Shown here one piece after another: positions 50,468 through 59,795 of a DNA stretch of 64,000 nucleotides (within the stretch, counting starts at the first letter, position 1; every line of letters begins with the position of its first letter). Origin of the DNA: Blattabacterium cuenoti (GTDB lineage: Bacteria > Bacteroidota > Bacteroidia > Flavobacteriales > Blattabacteriaceae); assembly GCF_014252295.1 (NCBI RefSeq), contig NZ_CP059215.1:560953-624952 (forward strand), given 5' to 3'. The notes under the pieces are model-generated. The model saw only the letters and a program-made list of their open reading frames with translations, did no database searches and was not told where the DNA came from. The position numbers and the translations under genes were made by a program.

Positions 50468-50740
50468 AGAAAATTTATCTTAATCAATAATAATAAATAC
50501 AATCAATACAAAAAATTCTTATCAAATGAAAAAAACTTATTGTTTCTTTAAAAGAAACAATTATCCGAAAAAACTTTGAAAAAGTTATTGTTAAACAAGT
50601 TTTTAAGATATGATATTATATTTATCATTATATATCATAAATATACATACTTATACATACTAGTTAAAAATATAACTAAATATTAATCAGAAAAATTAAA
50701 TAATTTTCCGAATACTATAATACTATAGAAATTATTAATA
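50468..50740. other. 273-base intergenic region
   Basis: AT-rich gap between the CPBP gene and rnz, both on the + strand. It contains the hairpin at 50539-50561 and a second short inverted repeat (AACTTTGAAAAAGTT) about 13 bases downstream. No ORF or RNA gene was recognised. The rnz promoter should lie in the last 100 bases. Confidence 0.5.
50539..50561 (+). terminator. Hairpin downstream of CPBP gene
   Basis: ATTGTTTCTTT-A-AAAGAAACAAT: an exact 11-base inverted repeat around one base, able to fold with a stem of about 9 pairs. It stands 72 bases after the stop codon. There is no long T-run directly after it, so termination is likely but not certain. Confidence 0.55.
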
Positions 50741-51658
50741 ATGAGAAAGCCTTCATTAACCATTTTGGGTTGTCATTCTTCTATTCCTACAAAACAATTT
50801 CATCCTACGGCTCAATTATTGGAAATGAAAGGATTTTCCTTCCTTATTGATTGTGGAGAAGGAACGCAAGTTCAATTAAGAAAAGCAAAAATAAAATTTA
50901 ATAGAATAGTACATATATTTATATCTCATTTGCACGGAGATCACTTTTTTGGATTGATCGGATTATTATCTACATTTCATCTCTTAGGAAGAGAAAAACC
51001 TGTTATTCTTTATGCTCCAAAAGGATTAAAAGAGATTATAGATATCCATTTTAAATGGACTTATACTAGACTAAAATACTTCATAGATTATGTAGAATTA
51101 TCATCTAAAAAATTGGAAAAAATCATGGAAAATGAAAAAATAGAAATCTTTTCTATACCGTTAAAACATAGAATCTATACTAACGGATTTCTATTTAAAG
51201 AAAAATATAGCACTAGAAAATTAAATATGGAAGAAATCAGAAAAATTTCTGATATAAAAATTATAGATTATAAAAATTTAAAATTGGGACAAGATTTCCA
51301 AACCAATGATGGAAAAATAATACAAAATGAAAAATTAACATTAGATCCTCCAAAAAGATTATCTTACGCATTTTGTTCAGACACTTCTTTTTATCTTCCT
51401 ATAGTTGAACATATAAAATATGTAGACTTATTATATCACGAATCTACTTTTCTAAAAATAGAAGAAACAAGAGCTATCAATACAGGACATTCTACAGCAA
51501 ATCAAGCGGCCTACATCGCTAAAAAAGCTAAAGTTAAAAAATTGTTATTAGGACATTATTCAAATAGATTTCCTAACATTAAAGAATTTGAAAAAGAAGC
51601 TAAAGAAACATTTTTTAATGTAGAAGCATCGGAACCTTTAAGAAAATATTATTTATAA
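50741..51658 (+). CDS. rnz: Ribonuclease Z
   Basis: tRNA 3'-end endonuclease of the metallo-beta-lactamase fold. The 305 residues show ILGCHSSIPTK at the N-terminus, IDCGEGTQVQLRKA, the zinc motif SHLHGDHFFGLIGLLST near residue 66, the Asp ligand in AFCSDTSFY, and the C-terminal NTGHSTANQAA plus LGHYSNRF. None of the tRNAs here encodes CCA, so RNase Z processing followed by CCA addition is required. Overlaps the permease gene by ten bases. Confidence 0.94.
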   Translation: MRKPSLTILGCHSSIPTKQFHPTAQLLEMKGFSFLIDCGEGTQVQLRKAKIKFNRIVHIFISHLHGDHFFGLIGLLSTFHLLGREKPVILYAPKGLKEIIDIHFKWTYTRLKYFIDYVELSSKKLEKIMENEKIEIFSIPLKHRIYTNGFLFKEKYSTRKLNMEEIRKISDIKIIDYKNLKLGQDFQTNDGKIIQNEKLTLDPPKRLSYAFCSDTSFYLPIVEHIKYVDLLYHESTFLKIEETRAINTGHSTANQAAYIAKKAKVKKLLLGHYSNRFPNIKEFEKEAKETFFNVEASEPLRKYYL

Positions 51659-52851
51659 TATGTAATCATACCATTTATCCTTTTTGAAGAAAAAACAGAT
51701 ATAATTATTCCTATTATTAAAATAATGCTTGTAACTATACAAAAATCTGTCATAGTAATTTTTACAGGTAAAGGTATGTTTCCTATTACTTTAATAAGTT
51801 GATATTTTTCTTGTATAAAATATATTATGTACGACAAAAGCAATCCACTAATATATCCTAAAATAGTAATTAAAAAACCTATTTGTAAAAAGATAATTTG
51901 TATTCTACGTATAGAAAAGCCAATACTCCACAATGTAAAAATTTCTCTTTTTTTATCTAATTGTAAGATGCAAATAGATCCAAACAAGTTGAATACAGTA
52001 ATAAATGTTATTAAACTAAACAAAAAATAAACAAATATTTTTTCTGTATTCAAAACTTTGTAAAAATTCTTTTCTTGTTCTACTCGTGTTTTTATATTAA
52101 ATTTGTGTCCAAATTTTTTTATCAAAATATTTTTTATTCTTTTTATATTAGCTTTTTTTTGGATTTTAATTTCTATTTTTTGAATTACATTTTTTTTTAT
52201 TATATTCTGAATTTCAGATAAATTGCAAAATAAATATCCTGCATCTATTTTTTGATTGAATTGAAAAAAACCTTTTATCAAAAATTTTTTTTTCATAAAA
52301 TATGGAACAAAAGTGTTATGATCTTTCTTATAAGAGAAAAATAATATTTGATAAGGAATGTTCATTTTTTGAAATATCATTGGAAAATAAAATCCCATAG
52401 AATACAATCCTACATATACATTTAAATAGTCAGGAGATGAAATTTTTGTTAAATCTATTTTTTTAAAATTTTCCATAACTTTTTCGTATTCTTTATCTAC
52501 TCCTTTTAAAGACAAAAAATATTCTTGATTATTATAATGTAAAAAAACTTTTTTTTCTATACTTTTAGAAAATGCTACGATCCCTTTTATAGATTTTATT
52601 TTATTTTTTAGATCTTCATTATCAAGAAATAGATCATCTTTATTAGACGAACAAATAACAATATCTGGATAATTAGTTTTATAAAATTTTTTACTGAAAT
52701 TCTCTAATCCAGAAAAAATAAATAAAATAACAGATAAAGAAAATGTAGAAATATTAAGAGATAAAATAGATAAAAAAACAATAATATTTACAATATTAGT
52801 TTTCTTTTTCGAAAGAAAATAACGTACGGCTATATGAAATTCCGTTATCAA
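51649..52851 (-). CDS. LolC/LolE-like ABC transporter permease
   Basis: 400 residues with the FtsX/MacB permease layout: one N-terminal membrane helix (IVNIIVFLSILSLNISTFSL), a large extracytoplasmic domain, and three C-terminal helices (for example FLFSLITFITVFNLFGSICI). The start FHIAVRYFLSKKK matches LolC/E and Bacteroidota homologues used to release lipoproteins to the outer membrane. Lgt at 60 kb makes such lipoproteins. The ATPase partner is not in this window. It follows rbfA with nine bases between. Confidence 0.82.
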   Translation of the reverse strand: MITEFHIAVRYFLSKKKTNIVNIIVFLSILSLNISTFSLSVILFIFSGLENFSKKFYKTNYPDIVICSSNKDDLFLDNEDLKNKIKSIKGIVAFSKSIEKKVFLHYNNQEYFLSLKGVDKEYEKVMENFKKIDLTKISSPDYLNVYVGLYSMGFYFPMIFQKMNIPYQILFFSYKKDHNTFVPYFMKKKFLIKGFFQFNQKIDAGYLFCNLSEIQNIIKKNVIQKIEIKIQKKANIKRIKNILIKKFGHKFNIKTRVEQEKNFYKVLNTEKIFVYFLFSLITFITVFNLFGSICILQLDKKREIFTLWSIGFSIRRIQIIFLQIGFLITILGYISGLLLSYIIYFIQEKYQLIKVIGNIPLPVKITMTDFCIVTSIILIIGIIISVFSSKRINGMITYYK

Positions 52852-52860
52852 AAAAATTGT

Positions 52861-53190
52861 TTATAAGTTTATATTGAAATTTGATTCAAGGAAATCTAAT
52901 TTTGGAATTTTTTTCACACGATATCTAAGTTTTTTAGAAAGTAATTTTCTATACAATTTAGATTTAGAACGTAAAATATTCAAAATTTTCTTATTGAAAA
53001 AAGGATAAATACTAATGTACACTTTCATTAAATTCATATCACAATTTATACATACTTTAATCAAAGTAACCAAAAAATTTTTTTTATTTTTGTTTCTGTT
53101 ATTTCTAATTTCTTTATTCAGAATTTCTGCTACTTCTATGGAAAAGATTGAAGATAATTTTTCATTTTTAATGATTTTTATTTTTTTCAT
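52861..53190 (-). CDS. rbfA: Ribosome-binding factor A
   Basis: KH-fold factor for 30S maturation and cold adaptation. About 109 residues from the ATG at 53190 (MKKIKIIKNEKLSSIFS); a TTG four codons earlier is a weaker start. The typical pattern is EVAEILNKEIRN, VTLIKVCINCDMNLMKVYIS, and the C-terminal RVKKIPKLDFLES. Although divergent and Lys/Asn-rich, the family is recognisable. The permease gene downstream is the usual Flavobacteriia neighbour. Confidence 0.85.
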   Translation of the reverse strand: MKKIKIIKNEKLSSIFSIEVAEILNKEIRNNRNKNKKNFLVTLIKVCINCDMNLMKVYISIYPFFNKKILNILRSKSKLYRKLLSKKLRYRVKKIPKLDFLESNFNINL

Positions 53191-53297
53191 AATTTCATAC
53201 AACTTTATGGAAAGTACAGATAATATAAAAAAAATTACAAAAAATTTGTAATAGGAAAAATAATGTTGTAAAATTGCAAAAATTCCATCCTTAATAA

Positions 53298-53371
53298 GGT
53301 CCCATAGCTCAGTTGGTTAGAGCACCTGACTCATAATCAGGGTGTCGCTGGTTCAAATCCAGCTGGGACCA
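53298..53371 (+). tRNA. tRNA with CAT anticodon (probably Ile2, lysidine type)
   Basis: 74-base cloverleaf. Acceptor GGTCCCA/TGGGACC is perfect; D stem GCTC/GAGC; anticodon stem CCTGA/TCAGG with loop CTCATAA (CAT); T arm GCTGG-TTCAAAT-CCAGC. The acceptor and T arm resemble E. coli ileX (GGCCCC..., GCTGGTTCAAGTCCAGC) more than elongator Met tRNA, so I favour Ile2 modified by TilS to read ATA, although Met is possible. Convergent with tRNA-Arg(CCT) across 20 bases. Confidence 0.92.
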
Positions 53372-53391
53372 CTTTTTTACATAACTTTTTG

Positions 53392-53466
53392 TGACCGGAG
53401 AGGGATTCGAACCCACAACTTACAGTTTAGGAAACTGTTGTTCTATCCTTTTTGAACTACCCAGTC
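53392..53466 (-). tRNA. tRNA-Arg (CCT anticodon)
   Basis: 75-base cloverleaf. Acceptor GACTGGG/TCCGGTC with two G-T pairs; D stem GTTC/GAAC; anticodon stem ACAGT/ACTGT with loop TTCCTAA, giving CCT for codon AGG. The T arm TGGGTTCGAATCCCT has the same T50-T64 mismatch as tRNA-Arg(CCG). The first ten bases overlap the end of rpmA, and bases 8-10 (TAG) form the rpmA stop codon. Confidence 0.92.
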
Positions 53467-53744
53467 TTATTTTTTTTTCTTGTATTTTTTTTACTTGATA
53501 TAACAAAAACTACAGATCTATTTTTTTTTATTTTTTTAAAATGAACATATCCACTTTTTATAGCATATAAAGTGTGATCCCTTCCTATTCCTACATTTTT
53601 TCCAGGATGATGTTTAGTTCCACGTTGACGAACTATTATATTTCCGGAACTTACATACTGATTCCCATATATTTTAACTCCTAATCTTCTTCCTATTGAA
53701 TCTCTACCATTCTTAGAACTTCCTGAACCTTTTTTATGAGCCAT
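53457..53744 (-). CDS. rpmA: 50S ribosomal protein L27, stop codon inside tRNA-Arg
   Basis: L27 contacts the peptidyl-transferase centre. The N-terminus [16 protein letters not shown] is canonical and starts at Met-Ala, without the cleavable extension of Firmicutes. [20 protein letters not shown] and [12 protein letters not shown] follow. At 95 residues it has a basic C-terminal extension ([13 protein letters not shown]) beyond the usual end. That extension runs into the tRNA-Arg(CCT) gene and stops at its T8-A9-G10, suggesting that the ancestral stop was lost. Confidence 0.93.
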   Translation of the reverse strand: MAHKKGSGSSKNGRDSIGRRLGVKIYGNQYVSSGNIIVRQRGTKHHPGKNVGIGRDHTLYAIKSGYVHFKKIKKNRSVVFVISSKKNTRKKNKTG

Positions 53745-53753
53745 TTTTAATTA

Positions 53754-54077
53754 CTATTTTTTTTCTAAAAAAGAAATTACTTTAATTTTTGAAAAGATAG
53801 GTCTAAATCCATTTTTTACTTTATATCCTTTTCTTCTCTTTTTTTTAAATATAATGATCTTCTTTCCTTTTATTATATGTTGCAATACTTCTATTTGAAC
53901 ACTTATGTTTTCTAAAAAGGGATTACCTAAAAAAGGAATTCCCTTTTTAGAAAACATAACAACTTGGTTCAACATTATTTTATTACCTGATTTAACAGAA
54001 ATATGAGGAACATAAACATACTTATTTTCAATAAGTTTAAACTGATTTCCTTTTATATTTACAATAGCATAATTCAT
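53754..54077 (-). CDS. rplU: 50S ribosomal protein L21
   Basis: 107 residues. The start MNYAIVNIKGNQFKL is typical, followed by LNQVVMFSKKG and IIIFKKKRRKGYKVKNGFRP, the signature of L21. Located between sufS and rpmA on the same strand (9 bases before rpmA), so L21 and L27 are produced together as in most bacteria. Confidence 0.93.
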   Translation of the reverse strand: MNYAIVNIKGNQFKLIENKYVYVPHISVKSGNKIMLNQVVMFSKKGIPFLGNPFLENISVQIEVLQHIIKGKKIIIFKKKRRKGYKVKNGFRPIFSKIKVISFLEKK

Positions 54078-54083
54078 AATTTT

Positions 54084-55322
54084 TTAATTTTTTAATAAAA
54101 TTCTTTTTGCTTTTAACAATCCTTCAAATAAACAATCTATTTCTTGAATCGTATTGTACATAGAAAAACTAGCGCGAATCATACCTGGAACTTGAAAAAA
54201 ATTCATTAATGGTTGTGCACATAAATGTCCAGTACGAACAGAAACTCCTAAACGATCCAAAATACTTCCTACATCAAAACAATGTAATTTATTTAAATTA
54301 AAAGAAATAATACTAGATTTTTTGGAAAGATCTTTCAATTCTCCATACAATTGAATACCATCTATAGTTCTTAGACGTTGAATAGCGTACGATAAAAGTT
54401 CTTTCTTATGATATTGTATATTTGATAATCCTATTTTTTTTACAAAATCTATAGCAGATTTCCATACAACAATTCCTTCTATATTTGGAGTTCCTGCCTC
54501 AAATTTAAAAGGTAAATCCGAATAAGTTGTTTTTTCAAAACTAACATTCTTAATCATTTCTCCTCCAAACTGATAGGGAGAAATAATTTCTAATATTTCT
54601 TTTTTTCCATATAAAACTCCAATTCCAGTTGGTCCATACATTTTATGTGCAGAAAAAACATAAAAATCTGTATTTAAATCTTGCATATTCAAATGCAAAT
54701 TTGAAATAGCTTGAGCCCCGTCGATCAGAACCAATGCCCCATATTCATGAGATTTATCAATAATATATTTTATAGGATTAATTATTCCTAAAACATTAGA
54801 TATATGACTAACAGATACTATTTTCGTTTTTTTTGATATTAAAAATTCAAAATCTCTTAATTTTAAGAAACCATTATCATAAATAGGAATTATTTTTAAA
54901 ATAGCACCTTTTTTTTTACAAAGGATTTGCCACGGAACAATGTTGGAATGATGTTCAGAAAAAGAAATTATAATTTCGTCTCCTTCTTTAATCAGAGAAC
55001 TAATACTAGAAGCTACTAAATTTATAGATTCAGTTGTTCCTTTTGTAAATACAATTTCTGAAGAATATTTTGCATGAATGAATCGTTGAATTTTTTTTCT
55101 TGTATTTTCTACTTGAATTGTAGCTTTTTGACTAAGATAATGTAATCCACGATGAACATTAGCATTCATCATAGAATAATAGTCTTGAGATGCTCGAATT
55201 ACCTGTAAAGGTTTTTGAGTTGTAGCAGCGTTATCTATATAAACTAAAGTATTGGAATAAATTTTTTCTTTTAGAATTGGAAATTGATTTCTTATTTTTT
55301 GTATTTTCTCTTCTGAGAACAT
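54084..55322 (-). CDS. sufS: Cysteine desulfurase SufS
   Basis: PLP enzyme providing sulfur for Fe-S clusters. The 412 residues show YIDNAATTQKP near the N-terminus, NVHRGLHYLSQKAT, the His of SFSEHHSNIVPW, the PLP lysine in VFSAHKMYGPTGIGVLYG near residue 228, and the active Cys in SVRTGHLCAQPLM near 364. Last suf gene of the operon; rplU follows six bases later. Confidence 0.94.
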   Translation of the reverse strand: MFSEEKIQKIRNQFPILKEKIYSNTLVYIDNAATTQKPLQVIRASQDYYSMMNANVHRGLHYLSQKATIQVENTRKKIQRFIHAKYSSEIVFTKGTTESINLVASSISSLIKEGDEIIISFSEHHSNIVPWQILCKKKGAILKIIPIYDNGFLKLRDFEFLISKKTKIVSVSHISNVLGIINPIKYIIDKSHEYGALVLIDGAQAISNLHLNMQDLNTDFYVFSAHKMYGPTGIGVLYGKKEILEIISPYQFGGEMIKNVSFEKTTYSDLPFKFEAGTPNIEGIVVWKSAIDFVKKIGLSNIQYHKKELLSYAIQRLRTIDGIQLYGELKDLSKKSSIISFNLNKLHCFDVGSILDRLGVSVRTGHLCAQPLMNFFQVPGMIRASFSMYNTIQEIDCLFEGLLKAKRILLKN

Positions 55323-55330
55323 ATTTATAA

Positions 55331-56668
55331 TTATAAGTTTTTATTTAATTTTTTCTTCATTTTTCTATAAATAATTTTTTTTAATTCAAAAATTTGAATA
55401 GGATTTAATATTTCTTCCAAAAAAGAGAATAACAATAAAATTTTTGCATTTTTTTCAGAAATTCCTCTTGATTGAAGATAAAATAACTCTTCTTTATGAA
55501 GATCTCCTATCGTACAACCATGTGAACATTTTACATCTTCAGAATGAATTTCTAATTGAGGATTAGTATGCATACACGCTTCATCAGAAAGAATAATATT
55601 ACTATTTCTTTGAAAGGCATTTATCCCCTTAATTCGTTTATTAACAATTATTTTTCCGTTAAAAATTCCACTAGATTTATCAAACAAAATGTTTTTGTAT
55701 AATTGATGACTATAAGAGTAAGAATACAAATGATCTATCAATGTATTATGATCTAAAAATTCTTTTTCTGATAAAAGAGAAATTCCATACAAATAAGAAC
55801 AAGTGTTTTCTCCACAAAAAGAAAATTTTAAATTATTTTGAATAAAATTTCCTTGAAAAGAAAAAGTAAAAACTGAACATTTGCTATACTTGTTTTGTTT
55901 TAAAAATGTATTATCTATAATAGAAGTTTTTTCATTCAAATAATCACCTTGTATTTTGTAATAATCAATTTTGCTATGATCTAAAGCATAAATTTCACTA
56001 ACTGAATTTATAAAAGATAAATGTTTTTTTAAACACTTGTAGTGTTCAATTACTTTCACATAAGAATTTTCTCCTACCACGATTAAATTTCTAGTGTTAA
56101 GCATAATTTTTTTATATTCCAATCCAGTAGAAATATGAAATATTTCTACTGGATTTTCTAAAATAACATTATCTGGTATATAAATATAGACCCCATCTAT
56201 TGAGAATAAAGTATTTAAAGTATAAAAAACGTTATACTGATATGATAATTTTCCATAATAATTTTTAACTTTATTTTCTTCCTGTGAATCTATATTTGAT
56301 AATATAATATGATTTTTATTGGAAACTCCACTGAGTTTAGAAAGGTAAGAATCATATTTTCCATCTATAAAAATAACAAAAAAGGATTTTTCTTTTTTTA
56401 GAAAAAAAAATTTTTTGATCTGTTCATATCCTATATTTTTCTTCTTTCCATTTCTTTTTTCATTAATAATATGATAATCCTGATCAAGGATTGAATTAAC
56501 ATACATCTCTTTACAATTTTTTCCTCCCTTTTTAAAAGGAAAGGAAAATCCTTTTTTCTTAAAAAAATTAATATGTTTTTTTTGCAAAAAAGATAGATAA
56601 GATTTTTTTTCTTCTTTCAAAAAAGAAGATTCATCGATCAATGAAATTATTTTTTCTTTTAATCGCAT
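55331..56668 (-). CDS. sufD: Fe-S assembly scaffold subunit SufD
   Basis: Partner of SufB and SufC in the SufBCD scaffold. The 445 residues have the SufB/D beta-helix domain from about 170 onward and the conserved C-terminal SDEACMHTNPQLEIHSEDVKCSHGCTIGDL region. That stretch includes the His and Cys residues at the SufB interface. The N-terminal 150 residues are poorly conserved and Lys-rich, which is normal for SufD. Second to last of the suf genes. Confidence 0.92.
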   Translation of the reverse strand: MRLKEKIISLIDESSFLKEEKKSYLSFLQKKHINFFKKKGFSFPFKKGGKNCKEMYVNSILDQDYHIINEKRNGKKKNIGYEQIKKFFFLKKEKSFFVIFIDGKYDSYLSKLSGVSNKNHIILSNIDSQEENKVKNYYGKLSYQYNVFYTLNTLFSIDGVYIYIPDNVILENPVEIFHISTGLEYKKIMLNTRNLIVVGENSYVKVIEHYKCLKKHLSFINSVSEIYALDHSKIDYYKIQGDYLNEKTSIIDNTFLKQNKYSKCSVFTFSFQGNFIQNNLKFSFCGENTCSYLYGISLLSEKEFLDHNTLIDHLYSYSYSHQLYKNILFDKSSGIFNGKIIVNKRIKGINAFQRNSNIILSDEACMHTNPQLEIHSEDVKCSHGCTIGDLHKEELFYLQSRGISEKNAKILLLFSFLEEILNPIQIFELKKIIYRKMKKKLNKNL

Positions 56669-56695
56669 TAAATTAAATTATAAATGAAAAAACAA

Positions 56696-57454
56696 TCAAC
56701 AATATTTTTTTTTAGAAACCCAATCATATCCTTCTTTTTCTAATTTTTCCGCTAATTTCTTATCCCCTGAATAAAGAATTTTTCCATTATACAGAACATG
56801 AACAATATAATCTGAAAAAATGTAATCCAATAATCTTTTGTAATGAGTAATAATTAAAATGGAATTTTTTTTATTTCTAAAAGCGTTAATTCCTTTAGAT
56901 ACTAAACGTAAAGCATCTATGTCTAATCCTGAATCTACTTCATCTAAAATAGATAATAAAGGATCTAACATCATCATTTGAAATATCTCATTTCTTTTTT
57001 TTTCTCCTCCTGAAAATCCTTCATTTAAATAACGATAAACAAAATCTTTTTCAAGATTTAATTGAAAAGAAATCTTTTTTATTTTATATAGAATTTCTTT
57101 AGCAGACATTTTACTCATATTTTTTGCTTTACGAATAGAATTTATAGATGTCTTAATAAAATTAATAATTGAAATCCCTGGTATTTCTATTGGATGTTGA
57201 AAGGAAAGAAAAATTCCTAAATGTGCTCTCTCTTCTGGAGAAAAATCTGATAAATTTTTATTCAAAAAATATATATTACCTTGAGTTATATTATACTCTT
57301 TATATTTTCCAGCTATTATAGAAGCAAGAGTGCTTTTTCCGGAACCATTTGGTCCCATAATAACATGAGTTTCTCCTACATTCATTTCTAAATTAACTCC
57401 TTGAAGTATTTTTTTCTTATCTATAGAAACATGTAAATTTTTTATACTTAACAT
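56696..57454 (-). CDS. sufC: Fe-S assembly ATPase SufC
   Basis: ABC-type ATPase that drives SufBD. The start at 57454 (MLSIKNLHVSIDKKKIL) matches the family; the earlier ATG at 57478 overlaps the end of sufB and seems less likely. Walker A is GPNGSGKSTLASIIAG near 37, the signature is FSGGEKKRNE, and Walker B is LSILDEVDSGLDIDALRLV. About 252 residues, no membrane part. Confidence 0.94.
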   Translation of the reverse strand: MLSIKNLHVSIDKKKILQGVNLEMNVGETHVIMGPNGSGKSTLASIIAGKYKEYNITQGNIYFLNKNLSDFSPEERAHLGIFLSFQHPIEIPGISIINFIKTSINSIRKAKNMSKMSAKEILYKIKKISFQLNLEKDFVYRYLNEGFSGGEKKRNEIFQMMMLDPLLSILDEVDSGLDIDALRLVSKGINAFRNKKNSILIITHYKRLLDYIFSDYIVHVLYNGKILYSGDKKLAEKLEKEGYDWVSKKKYC

Positions 57455-57470
57455 AATATTAATTTGAACA

Positions 57471-58916
57471 TTATCCAACAGATCCTTCCAAAGATATTTC
57501 CAAAAGCTTTCGAGCTTCTACCGCAAATTCCATAGGTAATTTTTTTAAAATTTCACTGCTAAAGCCATGAACTATTAAAGAAATAGCTTTTTCCGTATCA
57601 ATTCCTCTTTGATTACAATAAAAAATTTGTTCCTCTCCAATTTTCGATGTAGTCGCCTCATGTTCTACTTTAGAAGTAGAATTATTATATACACTAATAT
57701 ATGGAAAAGTATGTGCTCCACACGTATCTCCTATAAGTAAAGAATCACATTGAGAAAAATTTCGAGAATGAATAGCTTTAGAATCTATTTTTACTAATCC
57801 TCTATAATTATTTTGAGCTTTTCCTGCTGATATTCCTTTTGATATAATTACACTTTTTGTACATTTTCCAATGTGTATCATCTTTGTTCCCGTATCTGCT
57901 TGTTGAAAATCCTTAGTTAAGGCTAAAGAATAAAAATTTCCCATAGAAAAGTCTCCTTTTAAGATACAAGATGGATATTTCCAGGTAATTGAAGACCCTG
58001 TTTCTACTTGAATCCAAGATACTTTTGCATTTTTTTCACATAATCCACGTTTCGTCACAAAGTTAAAGACACCACCTTCTCCTTTTTTATTTCCAGGGAA
58101 CCAATTTTGAACAGTAGAATACTTTACTTCAGAATTTTCCAATGCTACAATTTCTACGACAGCTGCATGCAACTGATTTTCTTTTCTTTGTGGAGCTGTA
58201 CATCCTTCCAAATAACTTACATAAGAATTTTTATCTGCAACAATCAAAGTCCTTTCAAATTGTCCTGTTCCACTTTCGTTTATACGAAAGTACGTAGATA
58301 ATTCCATAGGACATCGAGTCTCCTTTGGGATATAACAAAAAGAACCATCTGAAAAAACAGCTGAATTAAGAGCTGCATAAAAATTATCATTTTTTGAAAC
58401 GACGGAACCTAAATATTTTTTAACAATATCTGGATATTTATTTAAAGCATCATTAATAGAACAAAATATAATTCCTTGATCCTTCAATTTTTTTTGAAAC
58501 GTAGTTGCTAAAGAAACGGAATCTAACACTATATCTGTAGCCACTCCTGAAATATTTTTTCTTTCTTCTAGAGGTACCCCTAATTTTTCAAATGTATTTA
58601 TTAATTCTGGATCCATTTCTTCCGGTTTAGAAAGATTTATTCTCTTTTTAGGAGCGGAATAATAACTTATTTTTTGGAATACCGGAACATCATATTTTAT
58701 ATTTGCCCATTTTGGAGGTTCCATTTTTTTCCATATACGATAAGATTCTAACCTCCAGTCTAACATCCATGTTGGTTCATTTTTCTTTTCTGTTATCAAA
58801 CGAATAACATCTTCGTTTAATCCTATTGGTATTTTATCTGATTCTATTGGAGTGTAGAATCCATATTTATATTCAGATTCAGTAAAATTCTCTAATATTT
58901 TATTATTTTCTTTCAT
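57471..58916 (-). CDS. sufB: Fe-S assembly scaffold subunit SufB
   Basis: Main scaffold on which clusters are built. The 481 residues show the N-terminal [15 protein letters not shown] region, [19 protein letters not shown], the [22 protein letters not shown] core with the conserved Cys, and the C-terminal [20 protein letters not shown] followed by [11 protein letters not shown]. Very well conserved. It follows sufA by three bases. Confidence 0.96.
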   Translation of the reverse strand: MKENNKILENFTESEYKYGFYTPIESDKIPIGLNEDVIRLITEKKNEPTWMLDWRLESYRIWKKMEPPKWANIKYDVPVFQKISYYSAPKKRINLSKPEEMDPELINTFEKLGVPLEERKNISGVATDIVLDSVSLATTFQKKLKDQGIIFCSINDALNKYPDIVKKYLGSVVSKNDNFYAALNSAVFSDGSFCYIPKETRCPMELSTYFRINESGTGQFERTLIVADKNSYVSYLEGCTAPQRKENQLHAAVVEIVALENSEVKYSTVQNWFPGNKKGEGGVFNFVTKRGLCEKNAKVSWIQVETGSSITWKYPSCILKGDFSMGNFYSLALTKDFQQADTGTKMIHIGKCTKSVIISKGISAGKAQNNYRGLVKIDSKAIHSRNFSQCDSLLIGDTCGAHTFPYISVYNNSTSKVEHEATTSKIGEEQIFYCNQRGIDTEKAISLIVHGFSSEILKKLPMEFAVEARKLLEISLEGSVG

Positions 58917-58919
58917 TTT

Positions 58920-59249
58920 TTATGATGAAAAACTTTTTCCACATCCACATGTATGTTTCGCATTAGGATTTTCAAAATAAAATCCTTTTCCGTTTAATCC
59001 ATCTGAGTACTTCAAAGTTGTTCCTTCTAAATAAGGAATACTATTTTTATCTACTAATATTCTCATTTCTTGAGATTGAAAAAGGCTATCTCCTTTCTTT
59101 TTTTCTTTATCAAAAGATAGTTGATACGACATACCTGTACATCCTCCGCTTTTAACTCCAAGCCTTACAAAAGAGGCATTTTCAGAAAAACCTTCTTCTT
59201 TCATCAAAGAGACTAATTTAGTTTTCGCATTTTCAGATATAAAAACCAT
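58920..59249 (-). CDS. sufA: A-type Fe-S carrier (SufA/IscA family)
   Basis: 109-residue carrier that passes clusters to apoproteins. The three cysteines are in VKSGGCTGMSYQL and KHTCGCGKSF, the standard pattern. First gene of the sufA-B-C-D-S operon; with leuC and other Fe-S enzymes it explains why the pathway is kept. SufE and a regulator such as SufR or IscR are not seen. Confidence 0.93.
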   Translation of the reverse strand: MVFISENAKTKLVSLMKEEGFSENASFVRLGVKSGGCTGMSYQLSFDKEKKKGDSLFQSQEMRILVDKNSIPYLEGTTLKYSDGLNGKGFYFENPNAKHTCGCGKSFSS

Positions 59250-59288
59250 AATATTTGCAAATTTAAAATTAAAGATAAAGATATATAA

Positions 59289-59795
59289 TCAATTTTTATT
59301 CCAAGTTACTTTCGTTATTCCCTCTTTTAATCCCCATTTATTGGACATTCCAGAATTAATCTCTAAAACATATTTTATTTTTGATGGTAAATCAACTATT
59401 TCAATTTCCCTCATAGGACTAACATTATGATTCACAAAAACAACAGTATCAAATTCATTTATATAGATAATATCTAAAGGAATTCTCATATTTTCCATAT
59501 CAATTTTCTTATACTCTTCTTCATCCTTTAAAAAAAATAACATTCCTCTATTTTCTTTCAAAGAAGATCTATATTTCAATCCGTTTTCTTTTTCCGTATC
59601 TTTATACGCTAATTCTACATCTATTTTTTTTAGAATACGATTGATATTTTTTAGATACAATTCTCCATTTTTAATAAATTCTATCTCCAATGAGTTTCCT
59701 ACATCTGAATATAAAAAAAAATCGTTTCGTTCAGAAGAACGAATAAAAAGGAACAAAATCATTATTAATGGAAGAAAAGAGTTAATTTTTTTCAT
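59289..59795 (-). CDS. DUF192 family exported protein
   Basis: 168 residues starting with a signal-like segment (INSFLPLIMILFLFIRSS), then a DUF192 domain: GMLFFLKDEEEYKKIDMENM, IPLDIIYINEFDTVVFV, and ending VLEINSGMSNKWGLKEG. The RGMLFLF-like and GWxF/VLEIxAG elements of the family are recognisable. Family function is unknown; most members are predicted to be periplasmic. The start overlaps the 3' end of lgt by 14 bases. Confidence 0.83.
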   Translation of the reverse strand: MKKINSFLPLIMILFLFIRSSERNDFFLYSDVGNSLEIEFIKNGELYLKNINRILKKIDVELAYKDTEKENGLKYRSSLKENRGMLFFLKDEEEYKKIDMENMRIPLDIIYINEFDTVVFVNHNVSPMREIEIVDLPSKIKYVLEINSGMSNKWGLKEGITKVTWNKN

